Below, piece by piece: positions 8,248-15,454 of a stretch of 64,000 nt of DNA (position 1 is its first letter; every line of letters starts with the position of its first letter). The notes under the pieces are model-generated. The model worked only from the letters and a program-made list of their open reading frames with translations, did not search any database and was not told where the DNA came from. The position numbers were made by a program, and so were the translations under genes. The DNA comes from Actinoplanes sp. TBRC 11911 (GTDB lineage: Bacteria > Actinomycetota > Actinomycetes > Mycobacteriales > Micromonosporaceae): contig NZ_JABBNC010000032.1 of assembly GCF_012933445.1 (NCBI RefSeq), positions 1 through 64,000 on the forward strand, given 5' to 3'.

Positions 8248-9187
8248 CGATTTTCCCAAGGCCGCTGCTCCCAGATAGCGTTTGCGCACGGTATTCCCGC
8301 GGGGAACGACCATATGCGGACTTGAACAAGCGGGCAAAATGCGAGGCGTTCACGAGGCCCCAGCGCGCCGCCACGGCACTGACCGGCAACTCGGTCAGCC
8401 TCGGGTCCGCCAGGTCCAGCCGGCATCGTTCCAGGCGCTGCATCCGTATCCAGCCGCCCACCGTCTGGCCTTCGCTCTCGAAGAGGCGCTGCAGGTGGCG
8501 TACGGAAATGTGGTGTGCGGTGGCGATCGTCGCGGCGGTGAGATCGGGTCGCCGCAGATGGGCCGCGACGAACGCCTTCACCTTCATCATCAGCGCGTGC
8601 CGGTGCATGCCCGACGACACGTCCGGCCCGCCCACCTGCTCGACGAGCGTGGCCGACAGCAGGTCCACAACCGCATCGGCGAGGTGCATGTTGGGCGTCA
8701 CGGCGTCGGTGTCGAGCTGGCGGGACAGCCTGGAGAGGAAGGGTGAGACCAGCGCGCCCAGGCCGGCGGCACGCGGCACCCGGCGGGCGGTCACCCGCGC
8801 CATGTCGCTCTGCGTAATGGTGAGCAGGGTGCGCGGGAGCATGACCACGAACATCCGGAACTCGCTGTCGAAGCGCAGCCGGTACGGGCGGGCGGAGTCG
8901 TAGACGGCGAAGTCGCCCGGGTCGAGGGCGGTCTGCCGGCCGTCCTGGTCGATCGCGCAGGCGCCGCGCACCTGCAGCCCGACCTTGAAGTAGCCGGGGT
9001 CGCTGCGGCGGATGGTCAGCGGCGTGCGCTCGACCAGCAGTGCGCCGCCGGAGACCTGGCTGAGCTGCACGTCGCCGAGCTGGCGGGAGGCCAGGCCGCC
9101 GCCGAACGAGTGGCCGGACAGGGCGGTGAGCTCGAGCGGGACGAACGCCGTGGTGATCGCCTCGCGCCAGCTCTCGAACACGTCCAT
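8204..9187 (-). CDS. AraC-family transcriptional regulator
   Basis: The 327-residue product has an N-terminal AraC-type ligand-binding region of the AraC_binding_2 kind (about residues 20-190, with DPGDFAVYDSARPY), then two helix-turn-helix segments: TAATIATAHHISVRHLQRLF, and later AVAARWGLVNASHFARLFKS followed by YGRSPREYR. It is a cytoplasmic DNA-binding regulator of unknown ligand. Its last 44 bases overlap the threonine synthase-like gene, which suggests that this gene or its pathway is its target. Start chosen at the ATG; a GTG lies one codon upstream. Confidence 0.88.
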   Translation of the reverse strand: MDVFESWREAITTAFVPLELTALSGHSFGGGLASRQLGDVQLSQVSGGALLVERTPLTIRRSDPGYFKVGLQVRGACAIDQDGRQTALDPGDFAVYDSARPYRLRFDSEFRMFVVMLPRTLLTITQSDMARVTARRVPRAAGLGALVSPFLSRLSRQLDTDAVTPNMHLADAVVDLLSATLVEQVGGPDVSSGMHRHALMMKVKAFVAAHLRRPDLTAATIATAHHISVRHLQRLFESEGQTVGGWIRMQRLERCRLDLADPRLTELPVSAVAARWGLVNASHFARLFKSAYGRSPREYRAQTLSGSSGLGKIDGIRSDPPRVFPER

Positions 9188-9448
9188 CACGCAAAGTTAA
9201 CCGCGGGCCGCACCGCCGAAGCAGTGGCGCGCGACACCCTGAGTGACCGTGGGCGTTCCCCGCACACAAATCGGGCGCTGAGGTGCAAGACGAGAAGTCA
9301 GCCGTACGCCCACGCTGGAGGAGCGCCGGCAGCAAGCCCTGGGACGTGCGACTCCGATCGCCGAAGCAGTGGTCGACGTCTCCGCCGCGCGCACGGGCGA
9401 GCCCGGGAGGCTGCTGGGTGGAGTCAGCCACCCTCCCGGGCAAGCTCT

Positions 9449-9461
9449 CCGAAACTTTCGG
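9449..9461. promoter_or_regulatory. XlnR-like palindromic operator CCGAAA-C-TTTCGG
   Basis: A 13-base palindrome with six-base arms around a central C. CGAAA/TTTCG palindromes are known operators of LacI-type xylan-use repressors in actinomycetes. It lies 160 bases before the secreted deacetylase with a carbohydrate-binding module, which fits polysaccharide-responsive control. The binding protein is inferred. Confidence 0.5.
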
Positions 9462-9543
9462 TTGTCAAAGTGGATCACGAATAGCCGCAGCAGCCGATCG
9501 ATGCGGGCGAAAACCTGGTCAGAAGCACAAAATCTTCCGCCAT

Positions 9544-9563
9544 CTTTCCGAAAGTTGTTGACA
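9544..9563 (+). promoter_or_regulatory. Second palindrome plus probable -35 box of the deacetylase gene
   Basis: CTTTC-C-GAAAG (9544-9554) is a second palindrome of the same letters. It is followed by TTGACA (9558-9563), a good -35 hexamer. A weak A-rich -10 candidate lies near 9582-9588. A repressor on the palindrome would cover the promoter. The -10 call is uncertain. Confidence 0.4.
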
Positions 9564-9620
9564 CACATCGAGCGCAGGCCAAAAGATAGACGAAAATCGA
9601 TCCCGGGAGGTTCCCCCGTC

Positions 9621-10595
9621 ATGCGCTCACCGAGACATCTGGTCGCCGCCCTCGTCCTGGCCGTGGGACTGACGGCGATCGTCACCGGCCTCGCCACCCC
9701 GGCCCGGGCCGCCGCCTGCAACGGCTACGTCGGGCTCACGTTCGACGACGGCCCCTCCAACGATCACACGCCCGCCATCCTCAACGCGCTGCGGCAGAAC
9801 GGGCTCCGGGCCACCATGTTCAACGAGGGCCAGTACGCCGCCTCGTACCCGAGCCAGGTCCGCGCTCAGGTCAGCGCCGGCATGTGGGTGGGCAACCACA
9901 GCTACACCCACCCGCACCTGATCCAGCAGAGCCAGGCCCAGATCGACTCGGAGATCTCCCGTACGCAGCAGGCGATCGCCAACGGCGGCGGCGGGACGCC
10001 GAAGCTGTTCCGCCCGCCGTACGGCGAGACCAACGCGACCCTCAAATCGGTCGAGGCCAAGTACGGCCTGCGCGAGATCATCTGGGACGTCGACTCGGGC
10101 GACTGGAACAACGCGAGCGTGGACGCCATCGTGGCGGCCAACGCCCGCCTCACCAACGGCCAGATCATCCTGATGCACGAGTGGCCGGCCAACACGCTCG
10201 CCGCCATCCCACGCATCGCCCAGGGCCTGACCGCCCGCGGCCTGTGCGCCGGCATGATCTCCCCGACGACGGGCCGCGCGGTGGCCCCCGACGGCGCCAC
10301 CAACCCCGGTAATCCCGGCAACCCCGGCGGCTCCTGCACCGCGACCCTGTCCGCCGGCCAGTCATGGACCGACCGTTACAACCTCAACGTCAGTGTCACC
10401 GGATCGAACACCTGGACGGTGACCATGACGGTGCCGTCGCCGGCCCGCATCATCGCGACCTGGAACATCAATGCCACCTACCCGAGCGCGCAGGTGCTGA
10501 CCGCGAAGCCCAACGGCAGCGGCAACAACTGGGGGGTGACGATCCAGCACAACGGCAACCGGACGTGGCCCGCCGTCGCCTGCAGCCCGAGCTGA
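9621..10595 (+). CDS. Secreted polysaccharide deacetylase with C-terminal CBM2
   Basis: The 324-residue product has a Sec-type signal peptide (hydrophobic core about residues 7-24, likely cleaved after ARA). A NodB deacetylase domain carries the metal and catalytic motifs TFDDGP, HSYTHP, RPPYG and LMHEW. A Pro/Gly/Asn linker (NPGNPGNPGG) leads to a family-2 carbohydrate-binding module of about 85 residues bounded by two cysteines, with the expected tryptophans. It should act outside the cell, removing acetyl groups from xylan or chitin while bound to cellulose or xylan. GGGAGG precedes the ATG. The palindromes upstream suggest induction by plant polysaccharide, and a strong hairpin follows the stop. 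Confidence 0.92.
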   Translation: MRSPRHLVAALVLAVGLTAIVTGLATPARAAACNGYVGLTFDDGPSNDHTPAILNALRQNGLRATMFNEGQYAASYPSQVRAQVSAGMWVGNHSYTHPHLIQQSQAQIDSEISRTQQAIANGGGGTPKLFRPPYGETNATLKSVEAKYGLREIIWDVDSGDWNNASVDAIVAANARLTNGQIILMHEWPANTLAAIPRIAQGLTARGLCAGMISPTTGRAVAPDGATNPGNPGNPGGSCTATLSAGQSWTDRYNLNVSVTGSNTWTVTMTVPSPARIIATWNINATYPSAQVLTAKPNGSGNNWGVTIQHNGNRTWPAVACSPS

Positions 10596-10608
10596 CTTCT
10601 TGACACCG

Positions 10609-10636
10609 GCCCCCGCGTTGTCACACACGCGGGGGC
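10609..10636 (+). terminator. Intrinsic terminator after the deacetylase gene
   Basis: Ten-base perfect arms GCCCCCGCGT and ACGCGGGGGC enclose an eight-base loop 13 bases after the deacetylase stop. A short T-containing tail (TGCCTTGTCT) follows. The loop contains the TGTCAC of the next promoter. Confidence 0.7.
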
Positions 10637-10645
10637 TGCCTTGTC
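10619..10645 (+). promoter_or_regulatory. ECF41-type promoter before the SDR gene
   Basis: TGTCACA (10619-10625), a 16-base spacer and TGTC (10642-10645) match the published ECF41 promoter pattern TGTCACA-N16-CGTC except for one base of the -10 element. It overlaps the terminator hairpin. The same pattern recurs before the ECF41 gene itself. Confidence 0.6.
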
Positions 10646-10686
10646 TGAGCTGGTGAACGGACAAACGGCGTACGGAAGGAATTGTC

Positions 10687-11430
10687 ATGAAGATCGTCGT
10701 CATCGGGGGCACCGGACTCATCGGCTCGAAGGTTGTCGCCAACCTCGCGCGGCAGGGTCACCAGGCCGTCGCCGCGGCGCCGAACACCGGCGTGAACACC
10801 CTGACCGGCGAGGGCCTCGCCGAGGCGTTGGCCGGTGCCGAGGTGGTCGTGGACGTGTCCAACTCGCCCTCGCTCGACGGTGACACCGCGATGAAGTTCT
10901 TCCAGACCGCGACGCGCAACATCGCCGAGGCGGAAGCGGCGGCCGGCGTGCAGCACCACGTGGCGCTGTCGGTGGTCGGGACCGAGCGGCTGCCGGAGAG
11001 CGGCTACCTGCGGGCCAAGGCCGCCCAGGAGGAGCTGATCGCGGCCGCGCCGATCCCGTACTCGCTGGTGCACGCGACGCAGTTCTTCGAGTTCGTCAAG
11101 GCCATCGCCAACGACGCCGAGGTGGACGGCGAGCTCCACTTCGCACCGGTGGAGTTCCAGCCGATCGCGAGCGACGACGTCGCGCTGACGGTCACCCGGG
11201 CCGCGCTGGGCGAGCCGACCAAGGGACGGGTCGAGGTGGGTGGCCCGGAGCGCCGGCTGATGGACGACTTCTTCCGCGCCGCGCTGGCCGCCTGGGATGA
11301 CCCGCGTACGGTGATCACCGACCCGCACGCGCACTACTTCGGCACCGAGCTGGGCATGGACTCGCTGGTCCCGGGCCCGGGGGCGCTCACCGGCGCGATC
11401 TCGTACGCCGAATGGTCCGCGAAGCAGTAA
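10687..11430 (+). CDS. NmrA/SDR-type NAD(P)-binding oxidoreductase, ECF41 partner
   Basis: The product starts with the dinucleotide motif VVIGGTGLIGSKV (GxxGxxG) and is an atypical short-chain dehydrogenase/NmrA-like protein of 247 residues, with SGYLRAKAAQEE where the active-site Tyr/Lys region falls. Genes for oxidoreductases, epimerases or carboxymuconolactone decarboxylases typically sit directly upstream of ECF41 sigma factors and are their main targets. This gene matches that arrangement, ending 68 bases before the sigma gene. The substrate is unknown. GGAAGGA precedes the ATG. Confidence 0.85.
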   Translation: MKIVVIGGTGLIGSKVVANLARQGHQAVAAAPNTGVNTLTGEGLAEALAGAEVVVDVSNSPSLDGDTAMKFFQTATRNIAEAEAAAGVQHHVALSVVGTERLPESGYLRAKAAQEELIAAAPIPYSLVHATQFFEFVKAIANDAEVDGELHFAPVEFQPIASDDVALTVTRAALGEPTKGRVEVGGPERRLMDDFFRAALAAWDDPRTVITDPHAHYFGTELGMDSLVPGPGALTGAISYAEWSAKQ

Positions 11431-11437
11431 GAATCCA

Positions 11438-11464
11438 TGTCACAAAACGCCGGCCGATTCGGTC
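11438..11464 (+). promoter_or_regulatory. ECF41-type promoter before the sigma gene
   Basis: TGTCACA (11438-11444), exactly 16 bases, then GGTC (11461-11464), close to the known TGTCACA-N16-CGTC. Its position eight bases after the SDR stop and 34 before the sigma start suggests autoregulation of the sigma operon. Confidence 0.6.
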
Positions 11465-11498
11465 CTCTACTAGAAGCCGGCTGACAAGGAGCACAGAC

Positions 11499-12383
11499 AT
11501 GGGCGACCCGAACGATCTCGACGCGGCCGCGGCGGCGTTCGCAACCCTGCGGCCACGCCTGTTCGGGATCGCCTACCGGATGATGAGCAGCGCCAGCGAG
11601 GCCGAGGACCTGGTACAGGACACGTGGCTGCGGTGGCAGGCGTACGACCGCGGCACCGTGTCCGATCCGGGGGCGTTCCTCGCCACCACCATCACGCGGC
11701 TCGCCATCAACGCGTTGCAGTCCGCGCGGGTGCGCCGCGAGACGTACATCGGGCCGTGGCTGCCGGAACCGGTGGACACCACCGCCGACCCGTACCTGGG
11801 CGCCGAGCGTGGGGAGGCGCTGAGTTTCGCCGTGCTGATGCTGCTGGAGAAACTGAACCCCACCGAACGCGCGGCCTACGTCCTACGCGAGGCCTTCGCA
11901 TACCCTTATCCGCAAATTTCCGACATCCTGTCCATAACCGAGGTTTCTGCCCGCCAACTCGTCAGCCGGGCCAAGAAGCACCTGGCCGAAGAACGGCGCA
12001 CCCCCGTCGCGGACGCCGACCAGCAACGCCTGCTCAAAGCGTTCGTCACGGCGGCCCGCGACGGCGACCTGGCCAAGCTGGAACAACTCCTGGCCGCCGA
12101 CGTGATCAGCTTCTCCGACGGCGGCGGCAAGGTGCGGCAGGTCTCCAAGTTCCCGGTGCTCGGCGTGGACCGGGTGGCCAAGTTCCACAAGGCCTTCGCC
12201 AGTCACTTCTGGACCGGTGTCGACGTCAGCTACACGAGGGTGAACGACCAGCCGGCCGCGCTGCTCAGCAACGGCGGCACCGTCTTCGGCGTGCTGGTGC
12301 TCAACATCGTGGCGGACGGTATCGACCGTGTCATGTGGGTGATGAACCCCGCCAAGATCACTGCGATACCAAGCCTGCCATGA
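11499..12383 (+). CDS. ECF41-family RNA polymerase sigma factor with SnoaL-like C-terminal domain
   Basis: 294 residues with sigma region 2 (LFGIAYRMMSSASEAEDLVQ, about residues 20-39), region 4 (TERAAYVLREAF to SARQLVSRAKKHL) and a C-terminal NTF2/SnoaL-like domain. The linker motif WLPEP, the DGGGKV motif and the late NP-K (NPAKI) are hallmarks of ECF41, whose C-terminal domain tunes activity in place of a separate anti-sigma factor. AAGGAG precedes the ATG by seven bases. The stop overlaps the next gene's start by four bases (ATGA), so both should be translated together. Likely targets are its own promoter and that of the upstream SDR. Confidence 0.92.
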   Translation: MGDPNDLDAAAAAFATLRPRLFGIAYRMMSSASEAEDLVQDTWLRWQAYDRGTVSDPGAFLATTITRLAINALQSARVRRETYIGPWLPEPVDTTADPYLGAERGEALSFAVLMLLEKLNPTERAAYVLREAFAYPYPQISDILSITEVSARQLVSRAKKHLAEERRTPVADADQQRLLKAFVTAARDGDLAKLEQLLAADVISFSDGGGKVRQVSKFPVLGVDRVAKFHKAFASHFWTGVDVSYTRVNDQPAALLSNGGTVFGVLVLNIVADGIDRVMWVMNPAKITAIPSLP

Positions 12384-12958
12384 CCGCCATCTCCTTGACC
12401 GAGATGCTCGACGAGCGCCGGTTCCTGCTCGACATCGCCACCGGCATGCTCGGCTCGGTCTCCGCGGCCGAGCGTGCGGTCCAGGAAACCTACGTGCGCT
12501 GGTACCGGCGGCCCGATCGCGACGACACCGAACCACGTGCCTGGCTCGCGAACGCGGCCAAGGACATCTGTCTCGACATGCTGCTGGCCAGCGGCCTGCC
12601 CACGCCGCCGCAGCACGACGATCTGGTCCGCCGGCTCGCGGCCGCCTGTGAATCCGGCGACATCGCCATCCTGCGCAACCTCCTGACGACCGACTGCCAA
12701 CTGATCGCCGACGGCGGCGGCAAGATCCGGGCGCCGATCCAGCCGGTACGCGGTGCCGAGGCGTCCGCGGGCTTCCTGAGCACGCTGTTGTCCGCGCAGC
12801 CGGGCATCGCCATCGCGGTCGGCGCGGTCAACGGCCACGCCGCGTTGCTGATCAGCCAGGGCGGCCGGACGGTCGCGACGGTCACCGTGACCGTCGCGGC
12901 GCGCAAGATCGCGGAGGTGTGGATCGTCCTGAACCCGGACAAGCTGCGGTACCACTGA
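12380..12958 (+). CDS. Shortened ECF41-like protein lacking sigma region 4
   Basis: 192 residues. The first part (LDERRFLLDIATGMLGSVSA, then VQETYVRWYRR and AWLANAAKDICLDMLL) resembles a diverged region 2 of the preceding sigma factor. The sequence then jumps at PTPPQHDDLVRRL straight to the SnoaL-like domain with DGGGKI and NPDKL. Region 4 and WLPEP are absent, so it cannot recognise a -35 element in the normal way. It starts inside the stop codon of the full-length ECF41 gene and ends three bases before the lyase-like gene, so it is firmly in the operon. It may modulate its neighbour, for example by competing for RNA polymerase core or for a ligand. That role is inference. Confidence 0.8.
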   Translation: MTAISLTEMLDERRFLLDIATGMLGSVSAAERAVQETYVRWYRRPDRDDTEPRAWLANAAKDICLDMLLASGLPTPPQHDDLVRRLAAACESGDIAILRNLLTTDCQLIADGGGKIRAPIQPVRGAEASAGFLSTLLSAQPGIAIAVGAVNGHAALLISQGGRTVATVTVTVAARKIAEVWIVLNPDKLRYH

Positions 12959-12961
12959 CTG

Positions 12962-14437
12962 GTGATCCATCGCATCCACCGCGCCCAAGACCTCGATCCG
13001 GCCGTCATCGTCGACGTGGCCCGCGCCGCCGGCACCCTCGAGCTGGCCCCCGAATTACTGACCGAGTTAGCCGCGAGCCGGGCCGCGACCCTCGCCGACC
13101 TGGACGGCGAGACCCCGGTCTACGGCGTCAACACCGGCATGGGAGCTTTTTCCTCGGTACGCCTCGACCCCGCCGCCCAGGCGCACCACCAGAACACGTT
13201 GATGGCCGGTCGCGCCGTCGGATCCGCCCCGTGGCTGCGCCGCGACCAGGCGCGGGCCCTGCTCGCCGCGCGCCTGCGCACCTTCCTCGACCCCGCGGCC
13301 GGCGTCTCCCCCGCCCTGTGCGTCTTCCTGGCCGAGCTGCTCAACGCCGGTGTCGTCCCGGCCGTGCCGGCCCGCGGCTCGGGTGCGGCCGGCGAGATCA
13401 TCCCGCTGGCCCACGCCGGCGCCGCGCTGAACGGCACCGGCCAGGTGCTCGACGAGTCCGGCGCCGCGACCGACGCCGCCCCGGTCATGCGCGCCGCGGG
13501 CCTGCCGCCGCGCCCGTTCGAAGCCAAGGAGGGCGTCGCCTTCATCGAGGGCGTGCCCGGACTGACCGGTCTCGCGGTGCTGGCCGCCGCCGCGGTGCGG
13601 ACCCTGCTGGCGCAGAACGTGCTGGTGTCCGCCGCGGCGCAGGCCGTCGTGCGGGCCAGCCGCGATCCGCTGCATCCGGCGCTGGGACGCGGCGACGACG
13701 AACTGGCCGCGGTACTGGCCGCGATGCGCGAGGTGCGCGGCGACGGGCCGGTGCGGGCGTTACAGGCCCCGGTGTCGTTCCGCGTGACGGCACCCGCCCT
13801 CGCGGTCGCGATGCGGGCCGCCGGCGCGCTCGACGCCGCCGCCGGACGCGCGCTGTCCATGATCACCGACTCGCCCGCGCACGTGGACGGCGCTTTCGTC
13901 GGCACCGCGGGCTACGCCGGCACCGACCTCGCGGTCGCGTGCGGCACGCTGACCACAGCCCTCACCCACCTGGCCGACCTGTCGGTGAGCCGGCTGCACC
14001 GGCTGCTCGACGACAACGTCACCGGGCTGCCCCGCCAGCTGTCCGACGCGCCCGGCCGGCACGTCGGGATGGGCACGGTGCACAAGCGGGCGGCCGGGGT
14101 CGCGCACCGGTTACGCCGCTTCGCCGTCCCGGCCGTGATCGGCTCGATGGAGACCTCGCTGGGTCAGGAGGACGTGCAGAGCTTCGGGTTCGAGGCCGCC
14201 GAGTGCCTGGCCGAGGCGATCGAGGGGCTCCGCGACGTGCTGGCCTGCGAGCTGCTGGCGGTGCATCAGGCGGTCCTGCTCGGCGGCGTCCCGCCGGGCC
14301 TGGGCGATCGCGCCGCCGAGGCGTTGGGCGCGGTGGCGGCGGTGCTGCCGGAGGGCACCGGGGACCGCCCGTTCGGCCGGGACGTGTCCACGCTCATCGG
14401 GCTGTTGACCTCCGGCTGGGGTTTGATTGCCCTATGA
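12962..14437 (+). CDS. Histidine/aromatic ammonia-lyase-like protein with altered MIO site
   Basis: 491 residues with the aromatic amino acid lyase fold pattern: YGVNTGMGAF (the catalytic Tyr loop, about residue 54), PLAH after the prosthetic-group loop, AKEGVAF, SFRV and QEDVQSFG. The MIO-forming triad Ala-Ser-Gly of active enzymes is Ala-Ala-Gly here (RGSGAAGEIIPLAH), with one residue fewer before it. The conserved INGT Asn is replaced (FIEGV). Since the serine is needed to form MIO, classical ammonia elimination is unlikely, and the protein may have another role or chemistry. GTG start, three bases after the previous stop. The end overlaps the aldo/keto reductase start by four bases. Confidence 0.82.
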   Translation: MIHRIHRAQDLDPAVIVDVARAAGTLELAPELLTELAASRAATLADLDGETPVYGVNTGMGAFSSVRLDPAAQAHHQNTLMAGRAVGSAPWLRRDQARALLAARLRTFLDPAAGVSPALCVFLAELLNAGVVPAVPARGSGAAGEIIPLAHAGAALNGTGQVLDESGAATDAAPVMRAAGLPPRPFEAKEGVAFIEGVPGLTGLAVLAAAAVRTLLAQNVLVSAAAQAVVRASRDPLHPALGRGDDELAAVLAAMREVRGDGPVRALQAPVSFRVTAPALAVAMRAAGALDAAAGRALSMITDSPAHVDGAFVGTAGYAGTDLAVACGTLTTALTHLADLSVSRLHRLLDDNVTGLPRQLSDAPGRHVGMGTVHKRAAGVAHRLRRFAVPAVIGSMETSLGQEDVQSFGFEAAECLAEAIEGLRDVLACELLAVHQAVLLGGVPPGLGDRAAEALGAVAAVLPEGTGDRPFGRDVSTLIGLLTSGWGLIAL

Positions 14438-15381
14438 CACGGCGGATGGGGCTCGGGCTGGCGGCGATCGGCCGGCCCGGATACATCAATCTCGGGCACG
14501 GGACGGATCTGCCGGCGCAGCGCACCGTCGAGGCGTTGCGCGAGCGGGCGCACGCTCTGCTCGACGAGGCGTACGCGGCGGGGGTGCGGTATTTCGACGC
14601 GGCACGCTCGTACGGGCGGGCGGAGGAGTTCCTCGGGCAGTGGCTGGACGCGCATCCGGGACGCGACGACGTCGTGGTCGGGAGCAAATGGGGCTACACG
14701 TACGCGGCGGGGTGGCGGGTCGACGCCGAGGTGCATGAGGTCAAGGACCACAGCGTCGAGACGTACGACCGGCAGATCGCCGAGACGCGCGCGTTGCTGG
14801 GCCGGCACCTGAACCTGTACCAGATCCACTCGCTCACCCCGGAGAGCAGTGCGCTGCGCGACACCACGCTGCACGAGCGTCTCGCCCGGCTCGCCGCGGA
14901 CGGGGTCACGATCGGGTTCTCGACCAGCGGGCCGGATCAGGCGGCGGTGATCCGCGAGGCGCTGCGGATCGAGGTCGCGGGCGTGCGGTTGTTCGGCAGC
15001 GTGCAGTCGACGTGGAACGTTCTCGAGCCGTCCGCCGGTGGCGCGCTCGCCGAGGCGTACCGGCAAGGGTGTCAGGTCATCGTCAAGGAGGCCATGGCCA
15101 ACGGCCGGCTTGCCGGACGCGAGACCGGGCCGGGGACCGAGGTGCTCACCGCGATCGCCGGTGAACTGGGCACCACGCCGGACGAGGTGGCGCTGGCCGC
15201 GGTACTGCAGCAGCCGTGGGCGACGCGGGTCCTCTCCGGAGCGGTGACCGCGGGGCAGCTCGCCTCGAACCTGCACGCCGAGGAGATCACCCTGGAGCCC
15301 GGCCAGGTGGAGCGCCTGGCGACGCTGGCCGAGCCCGCCGCCGGCTACTGGCGGCACCGGTCTGAGCTGGCTTGGGCCTGA
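14434..15381 (+). CDS. Aldo/keto reductase
   Basis: 315-residue TIM-barrel oxidoreductase. YFDAARSYGRAEEFLG carries the Asp and Tyr of the AKR tetrad, VVGSKWGY the Lys and LYQIHSL the His; VIVKEAMANGRL lies in the late barrel. It should reduce an aldehyde or ketone with NADPH; the substrate is unknown. The ATGA overlap with the lyase-like gene places it as the last member of the ECF41-linked operon, and a 73-base gap follows. The context suggests that it works on the same, unknown, carbonyl compound as the upstream genes. Confidence 0.88.
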   Translation: MTRRMGLGLAAIGRPGYINLGHGTDLPAQRTVEALRERAHALLDEAYAAGVRYFDAARSYGRAEEFLGQWLDAHPGRDDVVVGSKWGYTYAAGWRVDAEVHEVKDHSVETYDRQIAETRALLGRHLNLYQIHSLTPESSALRDTTLHERLARLAADGVTIGFSTSGPDQAAVIREALRIEVAGVRLFGSVQSTWNVLEPSAGGALAEAYRQGCQVIVKEAMANGRLAGRETGPGTEVLTAIAGELGTTPDEVALAAVLQQPWATRVLSGAVTAGQLASNLHAEEITLEPGQVERLATLAEPAAGYWRHRSELAWA

Positions 15382-15454
15382 CGTGGTCAAGACGTGACGC
15401 CCGCCACCCGGGGTGCTCTATGAAGAAATGCCTGGTCCCGGCGAGGATGAGGCG

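Larger units (their letters stand above)
9188..9620. other. Intergenic promoter region between divergent genes
   Basis: No gene is seen in these 433 bases between the leftward AraC gene and the rightward deacetylase. The right half holds two GAAA/TTTC palindromes and a TTGACA hexamer, listed separately. A Shine-Dalgarno GGGAGG (9605-9610) precedes the deacetylase ATG. Confidence 0.6.

Noticed and set aside
12919..15381. 820-codon rightward frame across the lyase-like gene
   Set aside because: Its first part is the Arg/Gly/Pro-rich shadow of the lyase-like gene. Only the end, from 14434, is real and is annotated as the aldo/keto reductase.
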